Source: Candidatus Helarchaeota archaeon
GTDB taxonomy: Archaea > Asgardarchaeota > Lokiarchaeia > Helarchaeales > HEL-GB-A
DNA length: 64,000 nt
Reading direction: 5' to 3'
Assembly: GCA_013375455.1 (NCBI GenBank)
Contig: JABXJT010000022.1
Coordinates: 1 to 64,000 of the forward strand
A model generated the notes under the pieces. The model was not told the DNA's origin. It made no database searches and saw nothing but the letters and a program-made list of their open reading frames with translations. This document shows positions 24,507 to 33,614 of the stretch, one piece after another. Every line of letters begins with the position of its first letter. The first letter of the stretch is position 1. A program made the position numbers and the translations under genes.

Positions 24507-26282
24507 TTAATTAGATGAGGATACTTCTACTTCTTTTTTTTGCTTTTTTCCCTTCTTAGGAGAATATTTTTCCACTCCAATCCATTTTTCCCGTGCGTAA
24601 ATCACGATTGCTATCATTACGCCTGCAATTAGAGTATATATGCCTGCAACTAGAAATACTGCAACAGTGGCATCAAAACCATAATAAGCGTTCCCCAGAG
24701 TTAGACCATAAATAACCGATGTACTATAATAAACTATAAAACATAGGATGATAATTGAATATTCATATCTCCTGCTTTTTTCTCTTTTAAGAGGATTTTC
24801 TTTACCCATTGCACTAAGAATTTCCTCGATAGCTTTTTGTTTTGCCATTCCTTTTTCTGGGGCCAAATATATGATTGTGAAAGTTATTACGATTAAAAAA
24901 ATGCCCATTAGAAGAAATGACGATCCAAATGTCAGTCCACCTGGGTCAAATATATCCGGGCTAGTTCTTCCTATTTGTACAGCTCCCCAAAAGCTCACAA
25001 AAGGTGAAAGAATCATTCCTACTCTGGTAAAAGTAATCCACCATCCTTGAGCTGTACTTAACATCTGGGGTGGAACCATTTCCAAAGGCATTAATCCGAT
25101 TCCAGCTAGCATTAAAACAGCACCTATGAGCGCTATACAGAAGCCACTCACTATTACTGGAATTAAAATCGGTCTTAATGTCATGATAATATTATAATGA
25201 TAAGGATCAGCTATCAAATAATCAGTAAGCGACATACGTCCTGGTGGATGACAGAATGGAGCGGGTACTCCTATTAACAAACCACCAAAAAAAGTTATTA
25301 ATGCCCCACGTATAACTATTTCACGTCGACCCCACCTATCCATGAAATAAAGCACGACTAAAAAGGACCCAAATCCAGTTAAAGCTAATGGAAGAAGGAA
25401 TAGTTCCCAATCTTCTAACAGGAGCTCGTTCATATAAAACATTGGAACCCACGTTACCGCCACCGCCATTATCCAAGCTCCTCCTATACCTGAGATAACA
25501 CTTATCATAAAAGGTCTCATGTATTTCTTCTGTAATGGATCACGCCAAGAGACCTGCTTCACTTTCAGTCCTCGTTCTCGTTTCCAGTTTTGATATTTCT
25601 GCATTTTCGTAAATCTATTTGTTTCTTTCATTTTAAAATAGATAGGAATTATAAAGAAAAATCCCAGACCAGAAAGGAATAGTAATGACTGCCACGAATT
25701 GAAATTTAGAATTCTAATATCAAGAAAATGTACCATAACCGCCGCAGCAAGCCCTAAAGCATTTATTGAAACAGTTAGCCCAACCAATCGACCCCGACTC
25801 TTGTTGGGGGCTTCTTCTGCCATAATCACAATCACAAGATCAGCCGCTAAAAACATCGATGCAATAAAGCGAATGAATAAAAACAGCGGAAAATATTGAA
25901 TACCTGGAGGAACAAATGCTGTAAGTACCGAGAAAGTTACAAACCCAGTTGCCGTAATCATATAAAGGGGCCGCCGTCCATAGCGATCAGCCAAATTCTT
26001 AAATATAATGCTGCTCATCACTCCAAGACCACCGATTATAAAAATTAACGCTACTTGGAAACTGGTCGGGGAAAAGCCGAAATAACCGTAAATCGTCTGG
26101 TCATATTCAGCCCCCGATAGGCCAGGATCGACAGGGAGCGCCAAGGTGATTACACTTGTCGCCCAACCGTCAAAGAAATTAACGATTGAGGCAAAAATGG
26201 TTATTAACCAAAGGTACCTTCCTGATCGCCCCATCTCAAAAAGACCACGTCTGCGTTTTTTACTCTTGATCGCATCAGTCAA
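24507..26282 (-). CDS. MFS transporter (sugar/metabolite porter type) with extra C-terminal helices
   Basis: 591 aa. Two half-repeats each carry the MFS loop motif: DRYGRRPLY after TM2 and DRWGRREIV after TM8. About 12 TM helices are followed by a cytoplasmic linker (KGMAKQKAIEEILSAMGKE) and two more hydrophobic helices, ending in a Lys-rich tail. The usual MFS length is about 400-500 aa, so the two extra helices are unusual. Substrate cannot be predicted. It lies 30 bp downstream of a predicted 37-aa membrane protein on the same strand. Confidence 0.85.
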   Translation of the reverse strand: MTDAIKSKKRRRGLFEMGRSGRYLWLITIFASIVNFFDGWATSVITLALPVDPGLSGAEYDQTIYGYFGFSPTSFQVALIFIIGGLGVMSSIIFKNLADRYGRRPLYMITATGFVTFSVLTAFVPPGIQYFPLFLFIRFIASMFLAADLVIVIMAEEAPNKSRGRLVGLTVSINALGLAAAVMVHFLDIRILNFNSWQSLLFLSGLGFFFIIPIYFKMKETNRFTKMQKYQNWKRERGLKVKQVSWRDPLQKKYMRPFMISVISGIGGAWIMAVAVTWVPMFYMNELLLEDWELFLLPLALTGFGSFLVVLYFMDRWGRREIVIRGALITFFGGLLIGVPAPFCHPPGRMSLTDYLIADPYHYNIIMTLRPILIPVIVSGFCIALIGAVLMLAGIGLMPLEMVPPQMLSTAQGWWITFTRVGMILSPFVSFWGAVQIGRTSPDIFDPGGLTFGSSFLLMGIFLIVITFTIIYLAPEKGMAKQKAIEEILSAMGKENPLKREKSRRYEYSIIILCFIVYYSTSVIYGLTLGNAYYGFDATVAVFLVAGIYTLIAGVMIAIVIYAREKWIGVEKYSPKKGKKQKKEVEVSSSN

Positions 26283-26312
26283 TATAAATACCCTCGAAAA
26301 TTGTAGGCGGCA

Positions 26313-26426
26313 TTAAGTATAAAAGATTAAAGCGTATACTATCCCTGTAATTACAACTACAATGGCGCAAAAAAGGAACACCAAAAAGAATTTCGTATTA
26401 TTGTCCATTTTAGCAACCCTCATCAT
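26313..26426 (-). CDS. tiny single-TM protein upstream of the MFS transporter
   Basis: 36-37 aa, starting at ATG 26426 or 26423 and ending at TAA 26313-26315. A polar start (MRVAKMDNNTKF) leads into one hydrophobic helix of about 24 residues (FLVFLFCAIVVVITGIVYAL). It is placed 30 bp before the transporter start on the same strand, as expected for a small accessory subunit. The family is unknown. No gene was seen in the rest of 26427-26657, an AT-rich stretch that must hold the divergent promoters. Confidence 0.5.
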   Translation of the reverse strand: MMRVAKMDNNTKFFLVFLFCAIVVVITGIVYALIFYT

Positions 26427-26657
26427 TTCTATCAAATAAAACTATCAACTTAAAGAGGTGTTAAATCTCCTTTTAAATTTATCAAAAATTGAATATTAAT
26501 ATTATCAGTACTGTCTGAGAATTTCTATTTGCTCAATAAATTTTAACTCTTAATTTGATAAATACTCACTCTAATCTTGAAAAAAAAGGAAGTGAAACAT
26601 TTTTAAAAATCAATGAATTGAATGTATTAAACATAGTAAAAACTTGGAGTTTGTTAT

Positions 26658-26855
26658 ATGCCGAAGGAGATTAAAGATGTTGACCGCTTTGTTTTGCTTG
26701 CAAATAGTGAGGCAATTGAGATGCGGGTGAAAAGAGTCAAAGATACGGTGAAGTTGAAATTAAGGACCTCAAAATCCTTATACACGTTAAAACTAGACCC
26801 AGAAAGCGCAGAAGAAATAATAAAAAAGATAAAATGCCAAGTTATTGAAATTTAA
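26658..26855 (+). CDS. rpl38e: large-subunit ribosomal protein eL38
   Basis: 65 aa, the length of eukaryotic L38. The N-terminus MPKEIKDVDRFVLLANSEA matches the eL38 pattern (MPxxIxxxxxFxxxAR), the middle has the basic strand VKRVKDTVKLKLRTSKSLYT, and the C-terminal helix follows. eL38 is found in eukaryotes and only some archaea, including Asgard and Thermoproteota. It stands alone rather than in a ribosomal operon. Convergent with the presenilin homologue. Confidence 0.88.
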   Translation: MPKEIKDVDRFVLLANSEAIEMRVKRVKDTVKLKLRTSKSLYTLKLDPESAEEIIKKIKCQVIEI

Positions 26856-26869
26856 AGAAATGACGAATA

Positions 26870-27742
26870 TTATAAAATCCAAAAGATAAGAAGACTAATT
26901 GAATAGAAGAGAATACCTAATCCAATAGAAATGGGTAATCCGGGGAGCATCTCTCTTCTTTTTAATAAATGGAAAGTTAAAATAGCGCCCAAAATTATGC
27001 CCACGGTAGTGCAAACAAAGGGAACAATTGCACCTACCAGGCCGAATTCTATTAGAAAATCGATTTGGAACCCTAAAAGCAAGGTATGAGTTGAGAGCAT
27101 CGAATAAAATGCTAAATCACCTAATCCTATTTCCCAATTTCGATCGGTATAAGTCATATCGACAGGTAAATTTGTGTCCTCGTCCGCTTCGGTCATTTCA
27201 ATAATCTTTTTAATTGGTCCCTTGAAAACTGCGATAATATCATAGATTGAAAGAATTCCAACGAGAAGAAAGGCAGTCCAAGTTGGGAGTACGATTCCGA
27301 GAAAAGCGCCGATAAGAGCACCGAAAAGGAGTAAGGAAGTATTTTTTGCAGTTTCTGATGACTTATCAGATAATAGCGAATAAGATAGGAGAATTCCGCT
27401 AGGAACGGAAATTATTATTATGAGAATGAAGGAAATTAAATCGCCTAATCCGAAAACCGCCAATAGGAGATATGAATAGAAGAAAATTAGAAATATGCCC
27501 ATGAATCCGAAACAGATGATAAAAAAGTACCTGAGAATCTTCTCTTTACCATATTTTATTGCGAAATAGACTAAAGTGACTCCAATTACTGCAAAAATGG
27601 TATAAAAGAAAGCGTTTAGAAGGGCATAAAACACTCCGCCTTCTGCTTCAGGCCATGGTGCGGCATCTATAGTAATGCCACTAATAATTCCTATGATTGC
27701 CAAGGGCAATGCAATGCAAAGAGTGATGAGAATTGGGCGCAA
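26870..27742 (-). CDS. presenilin/signal-peptide-peptidase-like aspartyl protease
   Basis: 290 aa with about nine TM helices. The two catalytic motifs of GxGD aspartyl proteases are visible: YD (IYDIIAVFKGP, about residue 167) and GLGD (EIGLGDLAFYS, about 205-208). The conserved PAL motif near the C-terminus appears as LPGLP at about 264, a change of the central Ala to Gly. These enzymes cleave TM helices of substrates within the membrane. The TTG start at 27742 lacks a clear ribosome-binding site; a CTG at 27778 with AAGGTGATT before it is an alternative. Substrate unknown. Confidence 0.85.
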   Translation of the reverse strand: MRPILITLCIALPLAIIGIISGITIDAAPWPEAEGGVFYALLNAFFYTIFAVIGVTLVYFAIKYGKEKILRYFFIICFGFMGIFLIFFYSYLLLAVFGLGDLISFILIIIISVPSGILLSYSLLSDKSSETAKNTSLLLFGALIGAFLGIVLPTWTAFLLVGILSIYDIIAVFKGPIKKIIEMTEADEDTNLPVDMTYTDRNWEIGLGDLAFYSMLSTHTLLLGFQIDFLIEFGLVGAIVPFVCTTVGIILGAILTFHLLKRREMLPGLPISIGLGILFYSISLLIFWIL

Positions 27743-27867
27743 CGCATGTTCTGTTTTGACGGTAATTTCTGTTGTCAGGGAACAATCACCTTATTCTTTT
27801 TTAATAGTAAAGGAATAAGGTAATAAAAAAATCCACTATCAAAAAGGATCGTGCTGATATTCAAATA

Positions 27868-28413
27868 TTGGGTTTGCTTTGTTTTGGCAAGGTGGATTTC
27901 GAGATTTTGGAATATTTACAAGAGAAATTAGCCGAAGTTTTTAGTGAAATCCTTGCAGAGATTCAAATAATAGATGAAAATTGCAATGTTCCTGAGAATT
28001 CCTATAATCCAGAAAGAAACCAATATTTATCACCCTTATTTCTGCTATCAATCCGCCATTTTAGAGATGAAAACAAATATGATAAAATTTTAGGGATTAC
28101 TCCTCTTGATTTATACATAGACCAATTGAACTTTGTATTTGGACAGGCAGAATTCGGATTGCTTGCAAAGGCTGCAATGATTTCCTTGCATCGATTACAT
28201 CCTGAATTTTATGGGCAACCACCTAATAAAAACTTATTTTTAAAGCGCGTGGTTAAAGAAGGGACTCATGAAATTGGGCATACGTTTGGATTAGAACACT
28301 GCAATAAACAGTGTATTATGGTATTTTCGAATAGTATAATGGACACTGACACAAAACCTGCCAGATTCTGTGAAGAATGTTTGAAAAAAATTCAAAAAAG
28401 AATTAAATCTTGA
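27868..28413 (+). CDS. amzA: archaemetzincin metalloprotease
   Basis: 181 aa. The full archaemetzincin signature is present near residue 132: HEIGHTFGLEHC with the third zinc His, then QCIM, the Met-turn region (SIMDTDTKPARF) and CEEC, which gives the structural four-cysteine zinc site. Family M54; physiological substrate unknown. TTG start at 27868; the family pattern (LGLLCFGKVDFEILEYL) begins right there. The 3' end overlaps the beta-CASP gene by 11 bases tail to tail. Confidence 0.93.
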   Translation: MGLLCFGKVDFEILEYLQEKLAEVFSEILAEIQIIDENCNVPENSYNPERNQYLSPLFLLSIRHFRDENKYDKILGITPLDLYIDQLNFVFGQAEFGLLAKAAMISLHRLHPEFYGQPPNKNLFLKRVVKEGTHEIGHTFGLEHCNKQCIMVFSNSIMDTDTKPARFCEECLKKIQKRIKS

Positions 28414-29671
28414 AACTTTCATTGGTCTTTGGGGCAATTCCGGTAAAATTTGTGGTTTCATTTATTTCTTTAGCGAAAGTTTTACAGCTTTCTTCTTCAC
28501 CATGGACGCAAAAGACGGTTAAATCAGTATTTTTCTCAAAGGAATGGATGAAATCCCAAAGACCACTTCTCCCGGCATGCGAAGAGAATTTAAAAGAATC
28601 CACTTCCGCGTTTACTTTGCTTCCATCCCATTGATTTGTGTCAAGTAATATTTGACCTGGGGTGTCAGGAATTTGGAAACTAACTAGAAAAATGCCATTT
28701 TGTGTATTGTGAGAAAGTTCATTCATGTAACTAACTGCGGTTCCACCTTTTAACATACCAGAGGGCGCAATGATAACTCCAGGCGTAGAAGTAGCCTTAA
28801 TTCGCTCCTTTTCTTTCATTTTTCCCCTAGATATCAAATGAGCGTGTTTTAATGCTTTTTTTAACAGGTTGAAATTACGAAAATAATTAGGGTACGAAGT
28901 AAAAATACGGCTTACAGTTCGGGCCATCCCATCCATAAAAACTGGATATTTGAAATTGTATTTTTGCAACAGGCATAATATTTCTTGAGAACGGGCTACT
29001 CCAAAAGCAGGAACAAGAACCGTCCCATCTTGACTAACGATTTCATTAACTTTATCAATAAAAGTTTTCTCTGTTTCTTCTCGTTTGGGGTGGCTTTCCA
29101 GGGCATAAGTACTCTCGATGATTAGACAATCTAGTTTCGATATTTTGAATCGTGCCTTGTTCAATAATTGTGTATTAAAAGAATTAAAGTCACCTGTATA
29201 GAAAATTTTTTTCCCATCTACGTCTAAATAAATGGAAATGCTTCCAGGGATGTGTCCTGCATCGAGAAACTGCGCCATGCATTGTGAGCTAATTTTCTTC
29301 TTTCCGTACATGAGGTGTTTGGAATTATTGGTCATTCTCAATAATTCCTTTTTCCCAAAAGGTAAATAATACTCTGAAATTCGGATCATGTCGAAAATAA
29401 GAATCTGAGTTAGGTCAATAGTAAGTGGTGTAGAGAATAATCGCGGAATTGCCATTCCACTATAAAGCAGGGGAAGACCACCTGAATGATCGAGATGTGC
29501 ATGCGTAAGGAGGATTGCGTTGAGATCTTTAGGTTTGATTTCATGCGGGAAAGATGGCTTTCCTTTCATATAAATCCCGTAATCCATTAACACGGTTCCA
29601 GCCGGGGATTCAATAGCAATAGCTGAACCACCTATCTGTAGACAACCGCCAAGAAAATTGATTTTGACCAT
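28403..29671 (-). CDS. beta-CASP metallo-beta-lactamase ribonuclease (CPSF-like)
   Basis: 422 aa. MBL motifs: HAHLDHSGG (about 56-64), a GHIPGS His motif, YTGDFN, and downstream beta-CASP motifs ESTYA, PAFGVARSQEIL, SSHAGRSG and a terminal VHGEEE. There are no N-terminal KH domains, so it is closer to aCPSF2-type or RNase J-like archaeal proteins than to aCPSF1. Likely role: RNA 3'-end processing or 5'-3' exonucleolysis. Monocistronic, convergent with amzA. Confidence 0.88.
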   Translation of the reverse strand: MVKINFLGGCLQIGGSAIAIESPAGTVLMDYGIYMKGKPSFPHEIKPKDLNAILLTHAHLDHSGGLPLLYSGMAIPRLFSTPLTIDLTQILIFDMIRISEYYLPFGKKELLRMTNNSKHLMYGKKKISSQCMAQFLDAGHIPGSISIYLDVDGKKIFYTGDFNSFNTQLLNKARFKISKLDCLIIESTYALESHPKREETEKTFIDKVNEIVSQDGTVLVPAFGVARSQEILCLLQKYNFKYPVFMDGMARTVSRIFTSYPNYFRNFNLLKKALKHAHLISRGKMKEKERIKATSTPGVIIAPSGMLKGGTAVSYMNELSHNTQNGIFLVSFQIPDTPGQILLDTNQWDGSKVNAEVDSFKFSSHAGRSGLWDFIHSFEKNTDLTVFCVHGEEESCKTFAKEINETTNFTGIAPKTNESFKI

Positions 29672-29853
29672 TACTCAGCAACATTCCTGTGTTTAGAAAG
29701 GATTAATCTGTTTGTGTGTGTCGCTTTTTATGTAAAAATGATTTTTTTCAAAACTGTTAAATATTTTGGTTTTGGCATTCTTTTATGTAGAAAACGGATA
29801 AATTAACTCGGTCTTCGTAAAAACCTTAATTTACTGTTAAAGAGTGTAATAGA

Positions 29854-30591
29854 ATGGTAATTAAAATTATAATCGAGGAAGAAGAAAAGATAAATTTTTC
29901 TGAGTCTATATTCCTCACGGGATTTCATGGGCTGGGCTGGACTGGTTATATTGCAATCCGGCATATTATAAAAACCACGGGTGTGAATAGAATCGGGTAT
30001 ATTCTCGGAGATATGATGCCAGATATAATCTCTATTGAAGAAGAACGGCTTACTCTACCGTACGAATTTCACAAATATAAAAATTTAATAATATTTCAGC
30101 CTCCGTTTCAACCGATCTTATTAGAACAGTACAAAATTGCGGAACAACAAAAAATAATTCAAAAATTAGCGGAATGGATTGTTGAATCTAACCTCAAAGA
30201 GGCAATATTACTTGGAGGATTGGATTCCAGATTTCAAAAAAACTCGGAACAACTGCGAATTTTATCGACCCGCGCTTTCAGACGTGTAAAAGAGTTCAAG
30301 ATTCCTTTTCTTGAAAGAGGATTACTCGTGAGAGGACCGTTAGCCTTATTGTTAACCCATCTTGAGATGTTAAACTTTCCTGCGCTAGTCATTTTACCTT
30401 ATGCAAGTGCTGATCGCCCTGATCCTGCGGCGGCAGCTGTCGCCATAGATTTCCTCAATAAACATTACCAGTTAGGCATTTCAACCTCTCAACTTCAAAC
30501 AGACGCTTTGAAAATTGAGAATGAAATTGCGGAAATCCTCCGCCAAGAACGAGAACGAACTGAACGAGAACCGCGTGACATGTATATCTAA
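29854..30591 (+). CDS. PAC2-family (proteasome assembly chaperone-like) protein
   Basis: 245 aa. Typical PAC2 landmarks: FLTGFHGLGWTGYIAIRHII near residue 25, DMMPDIISIEEERL, a central GGLDSR loop, and ERGLLVRGPLALLLTHLEML in the last third, with a charged helical tail. PAC2 proteins in archaea relate to eukaryotic proteasome assembly chaperone 2, but whether archaeal ones act on the proteasome is uncertain. It stands alone, with its own promoter region 29672-29853. Confidence 0.82.
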   Translation: MVIKIIIEEEEKINFSESIFLTGFHGLGWTGYIAIRHIIKTTGVNRIGYILGDMMPDIISIEEERLTLPYEFHKYKNLIIFQPPFQPILLEQYKIAEQQKIIQKLAEWIVESNLKEAILLGGLDSRFQKNSEQLRILSTRAFRRVKEFKIPFLERGLLVRGPLALLLTHLEMLNFPALVILPYASADRPDPAAAAVAIDFLNKHYQLGISTSQLQTDALKIENEIAEILRQERERTEREPRDMYI

Positions 30592-30811
30592 GATTTAAAA
30601 AAGCTAACTCTAGATTCTAAGCTTGTTGGAGGATAGTTTAAACATTTTCGTATTGGTGGTCCTTGGATTTTAAATCAAATACTATTGGAATTTTCGTTAT
30701 TACGTAATTTATCAGAGCATTTAAATATTATATACTATTTTATAGCTATAAGTACACTCATTTTCTAATAAAAGAAAAAAAATTAAGAAGCTTCAATTTG
30801 AGGAATGGATA

Positions 30812-31345
30812 ATGGCAGCACGAGCGATTATTGGCATTCTGCTCGGAGTTTTATTCGCTCCTGTGGTCTATCTACTTTTAGTGTCCATCGGAGATCCGAC
30901 CGCCTTTTCAAATTGGTTTTGGTCGATGACCAGTGACTTCAACACATTTCTTTCGTCATGGGTTAATGCGGGAGTCAATTCAACAATTGCCCCTCTTGCG
31001 ACTACTGTTTCCCATCCATACAGCTTAATTTTAGGATTTGGTCCTACATACGGCATATTATCGGAGTGGATTCCTACCTACGCGCCTGCACTGATCACGT
31101 GGGCGCTTGTTGGTGCATGGGCTGGCGCTATCGAGCGTAGTGCAGGAAGAGGCCTTGGCGTTGGTATTGGCTGTTGGTTAGGCTGGCTCATTATTGGACT
31201 ACTAGTCTTTTTCATAGCCCCAACAATAATTGTCCCTCTTATTGTTGGATTTGTTGATCTCCTGCTGGGTATGTTGATGACTGCGATCGTTGTACTAGTG
31301 GTAGCGGTGATTTTCGGAGCGATGACAAAATCTGAGGAATTTTAA
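30812..31345 (+). CDS. four-TM membrane protein, Gly/Ala-rich
   Basis: 177 aa. TM helices at about 5-27, 85-105, 112-135 and 140-170; a 55-residue extracytoplasmic loop between the first and second contains aromatic residues and one N-x-S/T site. The third helix is Gly-rich (RGLGVGIGCWLGWLIIG). GAGG lies upstream of the ATG. It is a lone gene with AT-rich flanks; the 220-bp upstream gap has TATA-like tracts. No family recognised. Confidence 0.6.
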   Translation: MAARAIIGILLGVLFAPVVYLLLVSIGDPTAFSNWFWSMTSDFNTFLSSWVNAGVNSTIAPLATTVSHPYSLILGFGPTYGILSEWIPTYAPALITWALVGAWAGAIERSAGRGLGVGIGCWLGWLIIGLLVFFIAPTIIVPLIVGFVDLLLGMLMTAIVVLVVAVIFGAMTKSEEF

Positions 31346-31436
31346 ATTCCACATTCTTTTTTTTTCTCTCGTTCTGTATTTTTTATTGTTAAATCCCAAT
31401 CAATTTAATTTCCTTAGTATCACTGATTGAGTTAAA

Positions 31437-33464
31437 TCAAAATATTTTAGAGCCCAGCTCAATCTCGCCATCTGGAACCAAAATTTTAATAATATTGTCT
31501 TTAATTGCAGCTAAAATCATTCCTTCTGAGAGTTCGCCTCTTAATTTTGTGGGCTGAAGGTTGACCAGGACGGCTATTAACTTTCCTATTAACTCTTCGG
31601 GTTTGTAAATATGCTTTAGCCCTGCTATGCACTGAATTTTGCGTTCTCCAATGTCGATGATTAATTTAATTAGTTTATCTGCTCCTTTTATCGATTGTGT
31701 ATCAATAATTTTACCAATGCGAATATCTAATTTTCTAAATTCATCTAGTGTTATTTGACCACCAAGTTTGGGCTGTTGGATTTCCGTTCTTTGCCTTATT
31801 AATTTAAGTTTTGACTTTATTTTTTTTGCTTTGATTTTAAAGAAGAGAGGTTTTGGAGGGAGTATTAGGTGCCCTGAGGGAATTGACAACTCAGAGGCTT
31901 CAGTCCAAGATGCTTTTGTAAAATCGCTCTTAAGATTTAATGAATTCCATATTTTTCGGCAAGAATTGGGGATGAATGGGGATAATAAAATGGCAAGAGT
32001 GCGGACTAATTGAATGGATAAATTTAGGGTTGTCCCGGTTTTCTGTTTATCTGTTTTAATTTGATGCCAAGGTTCTTTTACACTTAAGTAGTTATTTCCC
32101 TTTCGAGACAAGCCTATTACCTCTCGAAGCGCCGCTTTGAATTTAAAAGCCTCAATTAACTGTGCTACTTCTTGAGGAGTTTCTTTTATTGCTTGGATCA
32201 GTTCCTTATCATTATCATCTAATGGACCACTTTCCGGAACTTTTCCCTCGAAGTAATTGGTGATGAAAGTTAGGGTTCGATGGATGAAATTCCCAAGCAC
32301 GTCATTTAAATCGGAATTTACATAAGTCGCGAATTCACTCAATGAGAAACTAACATCTTTTAACTCCGGTCTTGAGGCAATGAGGCTATAGCGCCAATAA
32401 TCAACCGGAGCCAGCTCCAGAGCCTCATCTATCCAAATGCCGATATTGTGAGATTTACTAAACTTCTGGCCATCATATTGGAGATATTCGGTAGATGAAA
32501 CATTATATGGCAACACATATTCCAATTCTGTGGCCAAAAGAAGTGCTGGAAAGATGAGCAGGTGAAAAGGGATATTATCCTTTCCAATAAAAAATACTGT
32601 TTTGGTCTCTTTTTTAAACCAAAAATCTTTCCAATAATTCGGTTTATTATTTATTTCCGCCCATTGTTTCGTTGCACTAACGTATCCTAACACTGCTTCA
32701 AACCAAACATAGACTGATTTACCTTCTGATCCAGGAAACGGTGCTGGAATTCCCCATTTTAAGTCACGAGTTATCGCACGCGGTTTCAATCCTTCTCTTA
32801 GAATTCCAAGACACCAATTTCTAGCATTATCTGGAATCACGGGATGGGACTTTATGAAATTCTTTAAGGGTGTTTCAAATTTTTTAAAATCAAAATACCA
32901 ATGTTTCGTCTTTTTAATGATGGGAGTTGTTGTTTTACAAATAGTACAATAAGGTTCTAGCAAATCAGTAGGTTCAAGCAAGCGATCACATGATTCACAT
33001 TGATCTCCACGGGCATTTGAGCCACAATGCGGGCATTTCCCCTCAACATATCTATCTGGAAGAAAGAATTTATCTTTCGGGCAATAAAGCATTTGAATTT
33101 CCTGTGTGAAAATGTACCCATTATTAAATACGGTTCGATAAAAATCTTGAACGTATTCTATATGAACTGGATTATGAGTTCTGGTATAATTATCAAATGA
33201 AATTGCCCATTTCTTAAATAAATCACTAATTGAAGCATGTATTTTATCCGTGAGTTCCTTTGGTTCTAGACCTTGTTTTATGGCTGCTGCTGCATTTGGA
33301 GTTCCATGCTCGTCACTCCCTGAAACAAGTACTACTTCAGCCCCATTGGAACGTAAATATCGCGCAAACACATCTGCCGAAAGCGGCTGAATAAAATTAC
33401 CCAGATGCGGAATGCCATATGCGTAAGGCCAGGCTGAAGTTACGACCCATTTCTCTTTGCTCAA
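31437..33464 (-). CDS. metG: methionyl-tRNA synthetase with C-terminal tRNA-binding domain
   Basis: 675 aa, full length. Class I signatures: PHLGNF (the HIGH equivalent, about residue 18) and KFSKS (about 336), which is KMSKS-like. The knuckle region carries four CxxC pairs (CPKDKF, CPHCGS, CESCDR, CTICKT), indicating two zinc sites. The C-terminal 110 residues form an EMAP-II-like OB fold (FRKLDIRIGKI...QPTKLRGELSEGM), which binds tRNA and may dimerise. It charges tRNA with methionine. SahH lies upstream on the same strand, about 150 bp away. Confidence 0.95.
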   Translation of the reverse strand: MSKEKWVVTSAWPYAYGIPHLGNFIQPLSADVFARYLRSNGAEVVLVSGSDEHGTPNAAAAIKQGLEPKELTDKIHASISDLFKKWAISFDNYTRTHNPVHIEYVQDFYRTVFNNGYIFTQEIQMLYCPKDKFFLPDRYVEGKCPHCGSNARGDQCESCDRLLEPTDLLEPYCTICKTTTPIIKKTKHWYFDFKKFETPLKNFIKSHPVIPDNARNWCLGILREGLKPRAITRDLKWGIPAPFPGSEGKSVYVWFEAVLGYVSATKQWAEINNKPNYWKDFWFKKETKTVFFIGKDNIPFHLLIFPALLLATELEYVLPYNVSSTEYLQYDGQKFSKSHNIGIWIDEALELAPVDYWRYSLIASRPELKDVSFSLSEFATYVNSDLNDVLGNFIHRTLTFITNYFEGKVPESGPLDDNDKELIQAIKETPQEVAQLIEAFKFKAALREVIGLSRKGNNYLSVKEPWHQIKTDKQKTGTTLNLSIQLVRTLAILLSPFIPNSCRKIWNSLNLKSDFTKASWTEASELSIPSGHLILPPKPLFFKIKAKKIKSKLKLIRQRTEIQQPKLGGQITLDEFRKLDIRIGKIIDTQSIKGADKLIKLIIDIGERKIQCIAGLKHIYKPEELIGKLIAVLVNLQPTKLRGELSEGMILAAIKDNIIKILVPDGEIELGSKIF

Positions 33465-33614
33465 GGAACCACCACCGTTACTTCTTTATTATTCCAGTCA
33501 TTGCTAATAAAATGGAGTAATTTCTGAAAATTAAGAATAATTGTATGGAATAAGCGATTGAATTTTATATAGTTTCCTGTCCCACTTAGAAAAATAAAGA
33601 AAAAAAAGATAGGA

